Numbered from the stretch's first letter, positions 47,301 through 60,939 are shown. The stretch is 64,000 nucleotides of DNA from Megaleporinus macrocephalus (GCA_021613375.1 CM038714.1:40895123-40959122); one strand, 5' to 3'. A program made the numbers and translations. The notes: generated by a model not told the origin, from the sequence alone.

Positions 47301-50300
47301 TGAACGAGACCGTTCAAGTTCCAAAGTGCTTCATGTTTTGTTTTTTTGGGGGTTTTTTTTCTTTTTTTGTGTCTCCTGTCTTTTGACTTTAATGCTCTGT
47401 TGCTAGAGGGAGCTTGGTAATAGCTACTAATGAGAGTGATAAGACTCTGTGCACTTAAAGGGATGCGTACAGGCCAAGATGAAAGATGCAGGCGAGCCTC
47501 CAGCCTGATAGATTTATGATGGATTTCTTCAGTGAGATTGCTAGACTGATTAGTTGGTGCAAGATTCAATACATCTTACGCGACCTTTCATGTGTCGTTA
47601 GGATGGAGAGGTCAATAACTTTGTCTTTAGCAGTGTGTGACGATGATAATTAACAGCATCTTTCTTTATGAATATACATAATAATTACCACAGAGTAATG
47701 TTTCTTTGATTTGACTTTTGTCTATGTTTATTTTCACTTCATTTCATTTGAAAGTGACTATTTGACTGTCCTATCAGAATTTCCAACATTTGATTGAACA
47801 GGTCCTTATGAAATGATAATGTTATCACTTTATTTTGAGGAACACATAGCTGGGAATTTATTGAGTTTTTGTTTATTAAATAAAGCCCAAATTGGACACT
47901 TTTATTTTATATACTGTTAAGATACTGTTTGAATCTGTAAACCTTTCAGACCTTAAATTCTGTAAATAATAAATAATAAATTCCTATGTTACCAAGTACC
48001 CCATGAGCACAAACGTGGAATCAGCATAATGTTAAAACCTGTATGTTATCAATATAGAAGATATCAAAAATAAACTAAAGTGCGTTGTTGCTCAGTTTTA
48101 GTTTCCATTTAACTAAATGGAAAACTACAAATGCTAGCTACACTAATAATATGTTCAACTCTCCTCCCCTCTAATGCTGTAATATTTAAAGTTTTCATGA
48201 ACACATGATTATTTTGCGTTCGAGCCACAAACAGTAATGAGCCACTACAGTAATGTATTATGGTGAACTTGTTATGCTGCTTTTGGCATCGGCTTAGTAG
48301 AAAAAACGCTGGTATTAGTAAAATTACGAGGCTTCTCTACAAAAAGAGTTACATTTCAGATTTAGGATGTTTCTGGACTATTAAGCTTAATGCTTAGTAA
48401 ATAGTCTAACATGAATTTTGAACAAAGAATAAGACCCCCAATACAGTTACGTGAAAAAGCTGGTAAACCCTCTTGAATTACTTTGACCTTTTCCTTGTAG
48501 TTGTAAGTGTTCCTTAAAATAAACTGATATCACGTTAATTAATGTAATATAAGAATTCCAAGGTCTTACAAAATACACTTACACTTGTATTCCTTTTTTT
48601 CATTTTTGATGTGAATGATGTATTTCTATCTACATGAATATAATCAAAACTGATTCCTGCACTTATTCTCCTCTCAGGGGAGCTTAATCCAACATGTTTG
48701 GGTTTGTAAGTTTTAATGTAGTTAAAAACTGGTGTACTTCATCACTGTACTGTTTCCATGCACTACATGTCTTGGCGCCTTGTAAACAACTAACAGAAGT
48801 GCCAAACGTGATGTTTTATTTATGGATTCATGATTTTTGTTCTTTTTTTTTTTTTTTTGTACCTGGCATTAACATTTAAACCACTTCTACGTGAGAACGG
48901 GGGCAAATAAATCAAGTCTAATTATACGATTATGGTTGACATTGTGTGAGCTTGTGTTTGCCGTTAGGAATGATTTATATTAGCTCTTCCTCTATTAGCC
49001 TGACACATCTCCAAACACATCCACTTCTATTGTTTGAAAGCCTCTCCACTCCTGGAGAATGTGATTAATGATGAGAGCACTCATCTTCTGAGGAGGGCGG
49101 GAAACTGAACTCGGCTATTTATCATCATTTCTCCACACGGTCTCACTGTTAGCCTGTTTTGCGTTCAAGTGCAAAAGCACATATCATACGTTTCCACTGA
49201 TAAGGATTAATTGATAGGATGCAGGTAGAAGTGCTGTGGAGTCAAACTTGGAGAGACTGGTATCAGCAGATATGAAAGTATGACTAGTTTGTTGTGTGTT
49301 GACAGATTTCCAGATAAGCTGTAGAACACGGGTGTGCCACCTTAGGCTCTTGGCTGCAGTCGAATCATGGCCAGGTTATTATTTTCTACTCATTTCATTC
49401 CACAATAGTAGACCAGAAAAATTGGTTGCACGCTTTTCTTATTTCTAGGAAAGTTAAAAGGCCAGCTGTCTAGAGTAAAACAACCACTGATGTTTCTTGA
49501 TGAAGGAACGTAGACCACTGGGGTACAAAATGGTGTGATGCACCAGAGCACATAATTCCTTGGAGAAATATGGATGCAAAGACAGCTGTGAATATATTGA
49601 ATCTGCCTCAAAGCCAACATCCAAAAGTCCAATCTTAATATTAAATAGCTGTCCATATACTCTTTACATCACTGATGTTTCCCAGTGAGCACTACCAGAA
49701 CTTCATCTAGTGTGTAAAAGGCTTATATAATTAATCCACAGAGACTTTAATAGCCTGTACTCTTAATTGCAATTCACAATTTAAATGTTTGCAATAGTCT
49801 GCCATACATATTTCCCCAGTTGTTTTCAGACATAGTTATTAAGTGTAGCATGTTCATTGCATTTAAAGGACTTTGGGGCAGTGCTATGAGAGAATTGTTA
49901 TTATTTATTTATTTATTGCCCCCTGTAGTTGATTTGTCAATACAAATCATGCTTTGAGCCCCCTTCATGGATATACAGAATCTGACTGACTGTGCATTCG
50001 TGTCACGCAAGCTTGTAGATGCTACAGATTGCTCTTGCAATTGTGGTTGTTTGTGTGTGTCGATAACTGAAATTGCGAGTGCAGGCAAAGGAGAGTCAGA
50101 TTCCACCAGGATGTCGCACGTCGACACAACACAGACAAAGAAACATCAGAAGGGAAAGAATCATGTTGCAAACCAGGTTTATTTGGTCTGAGATTCCGTC
50201 TGAGCAAGTAAAAGGCAGTCTGAGATTTACTCGGGTCTCTAGCTCAATCACTCTTTCTCTTTCTGTACCTCGCTTTCTCTGACAAGTCTTCTTTGCAGCC

Positions 50301-51130
50301 TCTACCATGATGTCCATGCTAGGAATATCCAGCTCATCCAGCTCAGGCTTCTGCTCATAGCTATGCAAAGTGCTGCCATTAGATCCTTGTATTAGTTTAC
50401 ATTGTAAATAGTTTGTAGAGATTATAGCAGGAGACATCAATCTCTTGGCCCATGGCATATATTTGCAAATGGAGGTGTTGTTTTGTCCTGCTAGGCCATC
50501 TTTCTATACAATCTCTATTATAACGTAGCCTCGTTATTGTTGGTTTTAAAAGTGTGTTACTACATTCTCTGATGTTAATTATGGTGCTAGGTTTAACCAA
50601 TTGGTTTAACCAATGAGTTTAATCAATGCCCACATGTCCTGCTTGTACGGAATATGTACCATCTGTTTTTCTATTTCTACGGTTTCCCCAAAGCGGTTAC
50701 CACCGCTCTATAAAACAGTCCATTGAGCAGCTCTGACGTAGCCAGCTGGGCGTGCCAACAGCGCCCACACTAAAAGCTCACTTTAGGATGATGATGTAAT
50801 AAGTTATTTCAAGAAGGTCTTTATGAGTCCAGCATACAAATATCTGAGGTCACTTACATCACACTAGCCATCCGTTCGAAGGTTAAAGAGCCACTCAAAC
50901 AGTCTTTTTTCCCCCCCAAAGGCACCCCGCTGGCCCGCATTTATAGACACTCATTACTGGAGCTGAACCTGGCTGTGTTTATAGTGACTGAGGCAATGAG
51001 TGTGTCCACCAGAGTTTTTTCCTCACACACCCAGGCCTATATAAAGTTTTACACTGAAGCTTCTTCAACCAGGTGACAGTGCATCCTTCACATATTCACG
51101 CCCTACCTGGATGGGAGTAGGGGCTTTTCA
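44319..51130. other. Intergenic or unknown, no recognised gene
   Basis: I see no convincing exon. Minor items: GTTCA/CAGTT repeats near 45970, a T/G-rich run at 47335-47370, a polyT run near 48843-48859, and a GTTACGTGAAAAAGCTGG stretch near 48447 that recalls a dispersed fish element but could not be bounded. Confidence 0.45.
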
Positions 51131-51780
51131 GTATTTATGTATTTATTTATTCATTTATTTGTTTGTAATTGAAGTTTTTATTATCACACAGGCGAAACAG
51201 TAATCCAGTCCCACAAAAGAGCTACAACAATGAGATAACACAAAAAACATACTTAAAATAAAACAAAACAGCGTCACATGGAAGTTCAGGTGTGATGGAG
51301 AGTACAATCTAATGACGTCTTCCACCACAAATCTTTCCATATCCTACTGTCTTTTCTACATTGATCAGATATCCTAGTTAACATTCTTTCGTATGAAAGA
51401 ATTATCCACCTACTCAACTGATCCACCTACTCTTTCAAGCTTGGTTCTTTAGATGGTTCTTTAGTTCCAATGTTTTGGAATTATCCTCGCAGCTGATATC
51501 AGTCCTGTAATAATGACCCTGTTTTGTTTGTTTATGTTTGGCAGAGACTTTCTGTTACCCAGTAAACACAGCAGTGGGCAGACTGGAATAGTTTTCCCAA
51601 TCCAATTTCCTAATAGACATAATACCGCTTCCCAGAAAGGACGTACAGATGCGCACCCTGTTCCTTTTGGCACTTCCAACAGAGATTGTTATCAATAAGC
51701 CCAATTCTAAACAAACGTGAGGCTGACCAGTAATATCTATTCAATATTTTATACTGAATACATAGACTTCTCTAATACAT
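51131..51780 (-). pseudogene. L1-like LINE ORF2 3' end, degenerate
   Basis: On the minus strand, frameshifted pieces resemble the C-terminal region of an L1-clade reverse transcriptase protein: YWSASRLFRIGLIDNNLCWK followed by CQKEQG (Cys-rich motif), then VRPFWEAVLCLLGNWIGKTI and LCLLGN, then RVIITGLISAARIIPKHW. The 3' end on that strand runs into an AAAT-rich tail at about 51131-51165, fitting a retrotransposed copy. Stops and frameshifts make it non-functional. Confidence 0.65.
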
Positions 51781-52121
51781 CTCCCAGAATTCGCCATAAC
51801 GTTTAACCATGCTTCATGCTTTTCAGTATTTTTGACTAGACCTCTTTACACCCAGAAGGAGGTGACAAATTAGAGGAAACCTAAATTAATTAGTGATAAA
51901 ACATAGCAAGACATAACAAAGTCCGGATGTTTATTGATATGGAAATCAGCATCCTATCGTGCTCTGTGCCAAATACTGAAATACTGAGCAAATATGGATG
52001 AAGAGGAGCTTCAGTCACAAAGGGTGTGTTCACACGGCAGGACAAGTGGCCCAAATCTGATCTTCTCACCGAATCCAATTTACCTGTTAGGCTGTTCACA
52101 ATATCTTTTATAGGTGAAATA

Positions 52122-52705
52122 CACTGATCAACCATAACATTCAAACCACCTCCTTGTATTTACACTCATTGTCCATTTTCTCAGCTGTTGTTCTACAATT
52201 GCACACTGTAGTGCATCTGTTTCTCTGTATACTTTGTTAGACCCCTGTTCTTTAATGACCAGGACCACCAAAGGACCACCACAGAGCAGGTACTATTAGG
52301 GTGGTGGGTCAAAGTTTTCAAAGTTGGGTGCTAAAGTTTTTAAACGCTGTGTCCACTCACTGTCCACTCTATTAGACAGACCTAAGCTGCTGCTTCACTG
52401 TGTAGATGTAAGTCAGAGATGATCGTTCGTCTGTTGCTGCACAGTTTGTGTTGATTCTTGTCTAGTCCGTCACCAGTGGTCACTGGATGTTGCTGGTTTG
52501 TGGACTAAAGTCAGTCCAGCAGTGACCCTAAGGTGTTTAAACACTCCAGCCGCATTTCCTAATAGTACCTGCTCTGTGGTGGTCGTGTGCGGGTCCTGAC
52601 CATTAAAAAACAGGGTGAAAGGGAATAAACAATGTATGCGGGCATTCGGATGAACTGCACTATTGTAAATGAAGCTGATAAAATAGATAATGTGTGTAAA
52701 TACAA
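52122..52705. mobile_element. Non-autonomous DNA transposon, fish-specific family
   Basis: The left end CACTGATCAACCATAACATT continues into ACCACCTCCTTGTATTTACA. The right part GATAATGTGTGTAAATACAA is the inverted copy of the inner left end, but the outermost 25 bp or so are missing. The interior holds CACTCACTGTCCACTCTATT, GTCCAGCAGTGACCCTAAGG and TACCTGCTCTGTGGTGGTCG. I recognise the family from memory as abundant in otophysan fishes. Confidence 0.75.
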
Positions 52706-55567
52706 TGAATCTATCTATGAATCTGGACCGATCACACTTCTTATGTGACCCGCATGCACAAACAAACAATTCTTCATGTGGCAAGCTCACCCAGAGGTAA
52801 ACAATCCTGAAGGTTACAATTTTATCTTCATCAGCAACAGGAGGACTCATGAGGTTCCAATGGCTGAAAGTTGGCCTCATCACTCAGAATGCATTTGAGC
52901 TCACTGTAAAGGGACACATTATTCTTGTTCTTTGGGTCGCATCCCTGGTTTCTTTAAACTTTAAACTTGTAAACCTGATACTGCAGCCTCGTGAGCTTAT
53001 GGCCACTTTCGTCCATTTCTTTAAAATTGTCTTTGATCACGAGGTGGTTGCAAGGCGTGAATTGTTTGTTGTACAGAAACATCAGCCCAAAGTAGTATGA
53101 GGTCTCGACAGTTAAGTTATGAGAAACGCAGAGCTGGATTGACGTAAAAGTCGCCTGAACAACCCACGGCTCCCTTCCATGATAAACCGATAAAGGACTG
53201 CAATACTACATATGCTATTCTACATGCTTTTCACCTACTCAGAAAATAAGTTAGAATTTAACCAAAAAAAACAACAAAGTAACAATCACAAAAAAAAAAT
53301 TCTCTTAATGTGTCAATGAAAGCCCAGCTAACAAAAACAAGGACGTCTGTGAAACAGGTCTTATACATCAAGGTCAATACATGGAGCACTGCATAACCGA
53401 GTGCTGTTGTCCACAAAACCTCAATTAAACTACAAGACAGACTCGTTTCAGACCAGTAAACAGTGAGTTTACATCTAAAGACTTAGTAGCAGTACTTCAG
53501 CCATAGTGCAACTGACATCTCTGATACATTAGCATTAATAAAAGTTGCACTAAGTAACACTGCTTGTTAGGGCTGGGTATCGCCACTGATTTCTCGGATC
53601 GATTCGATCCCGATTCACAAGGTCCCGATTCAATTCGATTTCCGATATGGATTCATTTAGGGATATTTCAGTTACAATAATATGTTTTGTTTGAATATGA
53701 AAAGAGATTTTCAGAGAACTAGTGTGGTAAACGTACAAGGAACACTCAACCTACCATTACTAAAAACATTAGTGTTTCTATGTTTATAATCACCGTATTT
53801 GGCCACACCCACTTTCAAGCGTTTGTTTGTTCCGCCTTTGTGTTAGAACTTCTGCTCAGCTAACCAAAATGAATACAGTTACATGGAAGGACACCAGAGA
53901 GACAATAAGAATTTCAAATGGGACAACACTGTCTTATCCAAGGTTAATAACACAGTGGGTGGATTATATGAAAAGGTGGTCTGAGGTTACCTACGGCGAC
54001 GTTTAATTACTCTGTACTCTCGGAAATTGTTGACGGTTCAGCAATGAAAACCCATACTAGTAGTGAAGTGTATCAGTACATGTATAGTGGGAAGGTGGGC
54101 CATGTACTCCTACATAAAGACGGTGTAAACCCAAGTCAAGCCAGCTGCCCTAGTCACTCCTACTGCTTGTTCTTCATAGCTACAGACAATGTTAGCCTAC
54201 CGTTGTGCTCCAAAGCCAAGCCTTGCCATTATAATGATGGACTCATTTCATTAGCCAATGTGACTTTGAGCGACTTACACGTTTCTTTTAAAAAATGCTT
54301 TTTTGCTGCCATCCTCACTCGCTTTTCACACCCATGTGTTCCCCATGTTGGACCTCTTGCACAGTAAGTCTCGTACATGACTGGAAAGTTTTACTTCCAG
54401 TGTTGGCGCTGCTAACAACCAAACGTAGCTATGGAGTCTCACATAACAGCAAGGAAAGGCACAGCCAATCACACAGGCCAGAACACAATTGAACCCTTTC
54501 TGCACCGCTAGGTTAATCAGACATTGACCGACCGGGGTCTTTCTTTCAGAGGGGATCAAATTATTGGTGGGGACAATTCAATAATGCCTGGATATTGGTG
54601 GGGGAACATCATCTCAGTCGGTGCTAATTCTACACCCTTGCCATAAGTACTAGTCAACAGATATACTGATCCTTCACAATATTCTCTAGAAGCTAGTGAG
54701 CTAGGAATTGAGTGTTGAGATGTCTGAGAAAAGCTTGTTAGTAGCTCACTAGTCTCATGCTGTTTACTGATGTCTTTCACATATGCAGATATCACTTTAG
54801 TCACTGTTTTTTATTAAAAACAGTAGCCTGTATTTTGGCCCCAGGGAAAGTCTGGTACCTTCACCACTTAATGTGACCAAAAATCACTTCTACTGCAGGA
54901 GAAGGAAGTTCAACTGACAATCAGAAGAGTGAATCACAAGCCTGCTATTTGGCATGATGTATAGACGAAGGCAGTCTTGAAAAGAGAATCACAACATAAC
55001 CAGTGCCTCTGGAAACACAATATAAGTGTACAAGGGGCAGTGTTGGGGGAAGAAGAAGAGATTTTTGTTGTATTTCAGTAAGTTTTAGCTTCAGGCACTC
55101 TGACCGCAGCTGCACACATACTAAACTTCACGCTTAAGTCCCCACAGCTCTCCGATTCACTCCTGTCTCTGCAAGAGAGTCAGAGTTAGCCACTCTTCCC
55201 TCAATGGTATTATCAGTCCAATAGAAAACAAAACAAGGGCAAGGAAACAATATATCCTTACGCTTCAGCCCATCACTTCGTGGTTGTTTTTTGTTGTGCA
55301 CACAGCACGCAGTTTTGCATGTCAGTCAAATGGCCCTTTCCTATCCCAGATGGCAGTTCTCATACAGCTAGCGGTGGAATTGGTTTCATATGGGGTTTGT
55401 GTTTAGCTCCTCCTGTGCTAGAACTACAGTGTGTGTAAATGTACTTCATTTCTTTCCACAATGGTTCTTTGATAGGCTTCTAAAGTAATGATTCACTGTA
55501 AATTTCTAGGCAAAACGTTATGTTTTTTTAATATGATGCTGTTATTATTTGATCATTATTATATGAA
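52706..55567. other. Unknown sequence with an hAT-type end at 53568
   Basis: TAGGGCTGGGTATCGCCACT at 53568, followed by GATTCGATCCCGATTC words, looks like the left terminus of an hAT-type MITE. No matching right end or repeat of the preceding CTGCTTGT was found, so it is only a partial copy. No gene is recognised in the rest. Confidence 0.4.
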
Positions 55568-55912
55568 TCAGAATCAGAAATACTTTATTGATCCCAGGGG
55601 GAAATTGCAGTTATTGCAGTAGCAGCCGTTGTGTAGAAGAATAAACACTCTCACAATTTGTAGTATGTACACATATATAAGTCTTATAATACAATAGAAT
55701 AATAAAGTGTAAAGTGACTGTGGCTATAATAATAAGTACAGATATACTGCATACAGCAGTAAGAGTTTAGAAGTAGGAAAGTTATTGTACATTTGAGTTC
55801 TAACATAAATAATTAAATTATTGTTCTATTGTTATTACTGTACATGTGAAGGGTGTCGTACTTTAAGAGAGGAGTTATAAAGTCTGGTAGGAATGACCTC
55901 CTGTGGCGTTCG
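55568..55912 (+). repeat. Dispersed fish repeat
   Basis: Begins AATCAGAATCAGAAATACTT, TATTGATCCCAGGGGGAAAT, and ends AATGACCTCCTGTGGCGTTC. This is a familiar teleost interspersed repeat layout, apparently distantly similar in organisation to the one at 6672-7240. A TA-rich run follows at 55914-55927. Confidence 0.65.
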
Positions 55913-55954
55913 GTATATATATATATACTCAAATAATTATTAAAACTACCAGGA

Positions 55955-56112
55955 GATCTCTGGATTGCTAATGTAATCACTAGTGACAGCCATGTAGTCT
56001 GGAAGCCAATATGCCAGTATGTTACAACCAAAGAACGGTTCTTATATCTGTGCTCATGAAAGTTTCTGTAGTGGGTAGGACTGTGCAATCCTTGCAGCCA
56101 TGTGTCACTACC
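55955..56112 (+). repeat. Inverted dispersed repeat, copy 1
   Basis: Shares long matching blocks, in inverse orientation, with 57405-57585: AATCACTAGTGACAGCC, TGTAGTCTGGAA, TCTGTGCTCATGAAAGTT, GTAGTGGGTAGGA and GCAATCCTTGCAGCCA. Copy 1 lacks about 50 bp found in copy 2. Family unknown. Confidence 0.8.
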
Positions 56113-56189
56113 CAATCATCCAATCATATCACTTTCATCCAATCATCTACACTCCATGATTGCTTCCCACCGTGTTTTCTACTGTTTAG

Positions 56190-56470
56190 GTGTTAGTGCT
56201 GGTTTTCAATTCCCTTTCTATATAAAGATCCCATTTCATTCAGCCTATTCCTTACAGTTCTGTCACAAACATTGACTCCTGTTTCCACCACTTTGTTTTT
56301 CATTTGTTTTGTCATGCATTTACTGTTTTCAGAGCATAGTGCTTTGAGTGCTTTGACGTCTTCCTTTGTCCACTTGTATGTTTTCCTTTAATAACCTTCC
56401 CATTTGGTATAAATTCGGACCCAAAATGTAGACTCGGGAACAATCAGCATCTTTTTTCATGATTGTGGTA
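56190..56470 (-). pseudogene. Tc1/mariner transposase DNA-binding fragment
   Basis: The minus-strand translation gives WTKEDVKALKALCSENSK, then VNVCDRTVRNRLNEMGSLYR, which matches the second helix-turn-helix of Tc1-type transposases up to the linker before the catalytic domain. Further upstream the frame is broken. No catalytic part follows. Confidence 0.7.
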
Positions 56471-57404
56471 GCTATGCATTACTTCAATGATCCAAGTTCA
56501 ACCACTCGTTATGATTTTTAAATATTCAACAGTGTTGTTTTAGAAACAAGGTTTTTCTCTACATCACCTTGAAAAAATGACATGAATTAAAATCATTTTC
56601 TTACATTTATTTGTGGTGTGATACACAAAGCCAGAAAATTCCGCTATTGAAAAGTTTTGAATCATATCTGTGATTTGCTTGCTTGCTAGGAAGCAAACAA
56701 GTTGAGGGAAGTAGGAAGATTCCACAGTTTTTGCCAGGTCTTGTAATGGTTTGGTATTATTATTTCTATCATCCAAGACAGAATCGCCAGCTTCTGATTG
56801 ATGCTAGTGTTTTCCCTCTTCTAACATTCAGCTCACCGCTAATTAACTGATGAAATGAATCTGGTATATTAAATAAGCCAAACCTCTGGACTAGAGTGGG
56901 AATAGGGGGAAAGTGCATGATGAACTAAGTTAACCTCAGCCATTCGGAATGCAAAAAGGGGGTTATGCAAGTTCTTATATAAGAACATGTGAATGGAGCT
57001 TGACGTTATATAGTGAATATTAAATCTGAGCAAAGGGGCTTAGATTTGGTCTGAGTACAACCACATCAGTCTGAGTGTTTTGGGTTTATTCTTTCACCAA
57101 ACTGTTTCCTCCACTCCTGCATCCATGTTGATGAACCTTACAATCTCTTCGCTGGAGCTGCACTTTATTGAAAGTGGTTTTAATCAGCCGTAAACCTTTA
57201 AACAAATCCTCGTGAAGTTTCCAAGAGACAGTCTGCCTCAGAATTGGGATGATCTAACCCTGTAAATGTGAAGTTTGTTGTTTTCTCAGAGATTGGAGCC
57301 AGCAGGGAGAAATGTTTGATCTCAGTAAATCTGTGAGTGTTTGAATCATATTTCAGGTGTTGGTAAATAATGCTTTGATATCCAGCACCCACTATTTGAC
57401 ACCT

Positions 57405-57585
57405 GGCTGCAAGGATTGCATAATCCTACCCACTACAGAGAGAACTTTCATGAGCACAGATACAAGAACTGTTCTCGGTTGGAACAAGATTGGTTGTAAC
57501 TCTCTTACATATTGGCAGACAGTTCATCACAGATTTGGCACTTTAGTTTCCAGACTACAGGGCTGTCACTAGTGATTACAATCCA
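57405..57585 (-). repeat. Inverted dispersed repeat, copy 2
   Basis: Reverse-complement partner of 55955-56112, about 1.3 kb away, and the longer copy of the two. Confidence 0.8.
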
Positions 57586-57603
57586 GGAATCTCCTTTTGA
57601 TTA

Positions 57604-58210
57604 GTGCCTTGCAAAGGTATTCAGCCCCCTTGAACTTTTCAACCCTTTGCCTCATTTCAGGCTCCAAACATAAAGATATGAAATTATATTTTATTGTAAA
57701 GAATCAACAAGTGGGACACAATCGTGAAGTGGAACGAAATGTATTGGATATTTTAAACTTTTTTTAGAAATAAAAAACTGAAAAGTGGGAGCGTCACCTT
57801 TGCTTTCAGTGCAGCAAACTCACTCCAGAAGTTCAGTGAGGATCTCTGAATGATCCAATGTTGACCTAAATGACTGATGATGATAAATAGAATCCACCTG
57901 TGTGTAATCAAGTCTCCATATAAATGTACCTGCTCTGTGATAGTCTCAGAGTTCTGTTTAAAGCTCAGAGAGCATCATGAAGACCAAGGAACACACCAGG
58001 CAGGTCCGAGATACTGTTGTGGAGAAGTTTAAAGCTGGATTTCCCAAGCTTTAAACACCTCAAGGAGCACTCTGCAAGCAGTCATATTGAAATGGAAGGA
58101 GTATCAGACCAGTAAAGAATGACCAACACAAACTGCAGCAACAGATGAGTTGTTGTCTCTGATTTAACATCTACAAGGTGTCTCTAGTAGAGTGGACAGG
58201 GGGAGGACAC
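57604..58210 (+). mobile_element. Tc1-like element, 5' part only
   Basis: After a TA, the sequence GTGCCTTGCAAAGGTATTCA begins a Tc1-type inverted end. A decayed leader leads to an ATG at 57977 with MKTKEHTRQVRDTVVEKFKA, the known N-terminus of a fish Tc1 transposase, which then hits a stop within a few residues. The catalytic domain and the right end are absent. Confidence 0.8.
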
Positions 58211-59105
58211 AGTTTTCTGCTTGTATGATTTGAAAATTCCAATTACACAAGTTAACATTTTATGAACAATAATAATGCAAATGCAAGGTTTTGTCATACA
58301 AGTGGTTTACACAGTCACGTATACAATGCAAGGCACAATTACAGTTTGTAATGTTTTAATATGTTAAAACACAGCAGAAAAATAGAAAAGCACCATAAAT
58401 GTCCTAAAAAGTGTGGCAACAATTGCATGGAAATTGTATGTCCATTGGCCTGCTTCTTACTGTAAGACAGACTTTGGAATTTGAAATCCTCATTATCGTA
58501 ATCATCAAGAATTCATGAAGAAGATCTTAATAACTCAGTAATCAAGTCATTCTTACAGCTCTAATTCAAGCTGGTCTTCTACCCCACTGGGTTACTCCAA
58601 CTCCTCAGCTGAATCAAAAGGATTTATTTTTGTTGATATCATGCTATCCATCTTCAAGGGTTAATGACTATTTTCTGATCTTCTCAAACATTGGCAGGCA
58701 CATACCACAGTCAAGCTATTCTGTTTCCAAGACAGAAATACTTCCCAAAATCAGATTTTGGGTAGCTAAATAACAAAGAATGAATGGTCTCCTGCTGTTC
58801 CACAGGCTTAAGGACTGCTTTGTGGAACCCTGCTCTGAATATGAAGGCATAACATTTTTAATGCAGTTATTTTGCGCTATATGATCTTTGGAGTTCTCAC
58901 ATGTTTGTTTATTTTTTCTAATAAAACAATAGTTTTTAACCGGTCCAAACACAATTAGAATGACACTGAAGAATGTGCACTGCAAGATTCAAACTCATTG
59001 TCTCTGGAATCTGCAACCCTTTAATGGAGATGAAGCTATGTTGTTGGCTGAATCCACAACACGCCAACAACCAGCCTACAAACCCTATGGTTGTTTATGG
59101 ATACA
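58211..59105. other. No recognised feature
   Basis: AT-rich sequence without a supported gene or repeat. Confidence 0.4.
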
Positions 59106-59165
59106 TCCCTCTCTCTCTCTCTCTATCTATCCATCCATCCATCCATCCATCCATCCATCCATCCA
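59106..59165 (+). repeat. (TC)n then (ATCC)n microsatellite
   Basis: CTCTCT run followed by about eight CATC units. Confidence 0.95.
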
Positions 59166-60894
59166 AACAATCATCCATCTATTAGTAGATGCATTCACTG
59201 GTGACCGTTTTCCTCACAGCTTGAACTGGCATCAATAGAAAGGCCACCCTTCTGCTCTGGTAAAGTGGGGAACACCCCAGGGAGCGCTGCATATTGTAAT
59301 GGCAATGCAATATAGATGGAAATGAGATTAGACTGTTTTATTAGATCCCCGTTTTCAGCTCAGGGTAAGCCAGTGGGCCCTCTTGCTTTTTATTACTCTG
59401 TTTTGGAGGATTTCTCTGGAAGGTAGCAGGTGCATAATTTATTGTTTGCATTCAGTCTCTTGTTACAAGTAAACACATTCCTAGGGGAATATTTTTGAAG
59501 CCGAAGAAGTTTTTGATTGCGCTCATCCGTTGCGAAATGGGCCCATTCATTAAAGCACTGTCACTCATTTTAGAAGACATTTTTCAAGATTTTTTGGATG
59601 CAGGCTTCTTCAGCCATGCAAAGAAATCGCACCCAACCGATCACGGTTAGGGTGCTTCACCAGAAAAAACGTTGAACTGGACGACTTAAAAATAATCCTT
59701 GAGTTTAAATCACTGCAGTAAATGTTCTAGTGCCCAACATTTGCAGTTTCTAATTAGTTTTTTGTACAGTTGCATATTTCAAACATGTATCCAGAGAATT
59801 CTACAACTGCCCAGTGGCCTCTATAATAAGTGAATTTGAAGTCATTGTAATCCACAGTATGATCCAGAAGCAGCTGATAGAGATTGTGTTGTATAAAAGT
59901 AGGAATGTTCCAACTGGAATTAGTAACGGAATAGTGAGCATGCAGTCTAAGGGGTTAAGGAATATCCTGATGCTATTTAGCAACGCTTAAATTGTTACAA
60001 ACGCCTCTGAATGGGCTTTGTCAGCAGCCCTGTGTAATTCTGACGTTTTAATCCGAGCTGTGATCCGGCCCAGACGGTTACGGATTTGAGTGGAGCAGCC
60101 GGGCTGTCTTTAAGCAGGCCAGGAGCCAGATCCATCAGCTTTCGCAAGACAGCGAATCGCCCACAATAAGTGGCACCTGTGCTGTGCAGGGAGCAAGACT
60201 GCAGGAGCTGTTATTAAAATGCTGTCAGAGGGAATTTACTGCAAGAAGACAACAGCTCACAGCATGACACATTGCTGGCACTGGGCGGCTCTCTGCTTCG
60301 GCAGCAGCACGCCAGAGGGGAACTGCGGGGGCACCTGCAGTTTCTGTACTGAAACTGTGGAGGGTCTAGACTGTTTTTACCCCTCAGGACGTACAGGAGC
60401 TACCGCTGCTTTTGCTGATACCCCACAGGTTTCTTTGATAGTACACTGACAGTCAAAGAGAAAGAATGAAAGAAAAAGAACAGGAAGAGGAAACACTACA
60501 AGTCAAGTTTTTGATATGTAGTTACTTGCTATTGATATTTTTTTTTTGTTTTTTGAGTTTGAAGTATCTTTAACAGTGGCGAGCTTGAGGCATTCCAATG
60601 TGTGTATGAGTCATGTTTTATAAGGACTTCTCCAAGCACTGTAGTCAGGAGCTAACACAAGCAAACCGGGTTATCCATATCCAAAACCAGGAAAATAAAT
60701 GTGTGTAGAAGGAGCAACAGTGGCAGATCTAGACAGTTTTGTCTGAAAAAGAGGTGGCAGGGTGGCACGGGGCACCTGGGGTTCAGAGGTATGTGCATAT
60801 GCTTGTGCCAGAAGCTTGTCTACTACTTTTGGTTAGAGCCGGAAACCCAAACCCTTACTTATATTTTTCTATCCATACAAATCTCTACAGGCCC

Positions 60895-60896
<2 letters not shown>
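59166..60896. other. No recognised gene
   Basis: An open frame at 60219-60449 is moderately GC-rich with many Cys, Gly and Thr codons and could be read as an exon ending before a GT at about 60428, but I recognise no family and no good acceptor, so I leave it unassigned. Confidence 0.35.

Positions 60897-60939
<43 letters not shown>
60897..60939 (+). repeat. (TTA)n microsatellite
   Basis: About 14 perfect TTA/ATT units. Confidence 0.97.

Noticed and set aside
48440..48900. Possible dispersed element starting GTTACGTGAAAAAGCTGG
   Set aside because: It resembles the start of a fish repeat, but no matching right end or target duplication could be found.
60219..60449. 76-codon GC-rich frame as an exon of a neighbouring gene
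   Set aside because: No recognised family, no clear splice acceptor, and no partner exons nearby.
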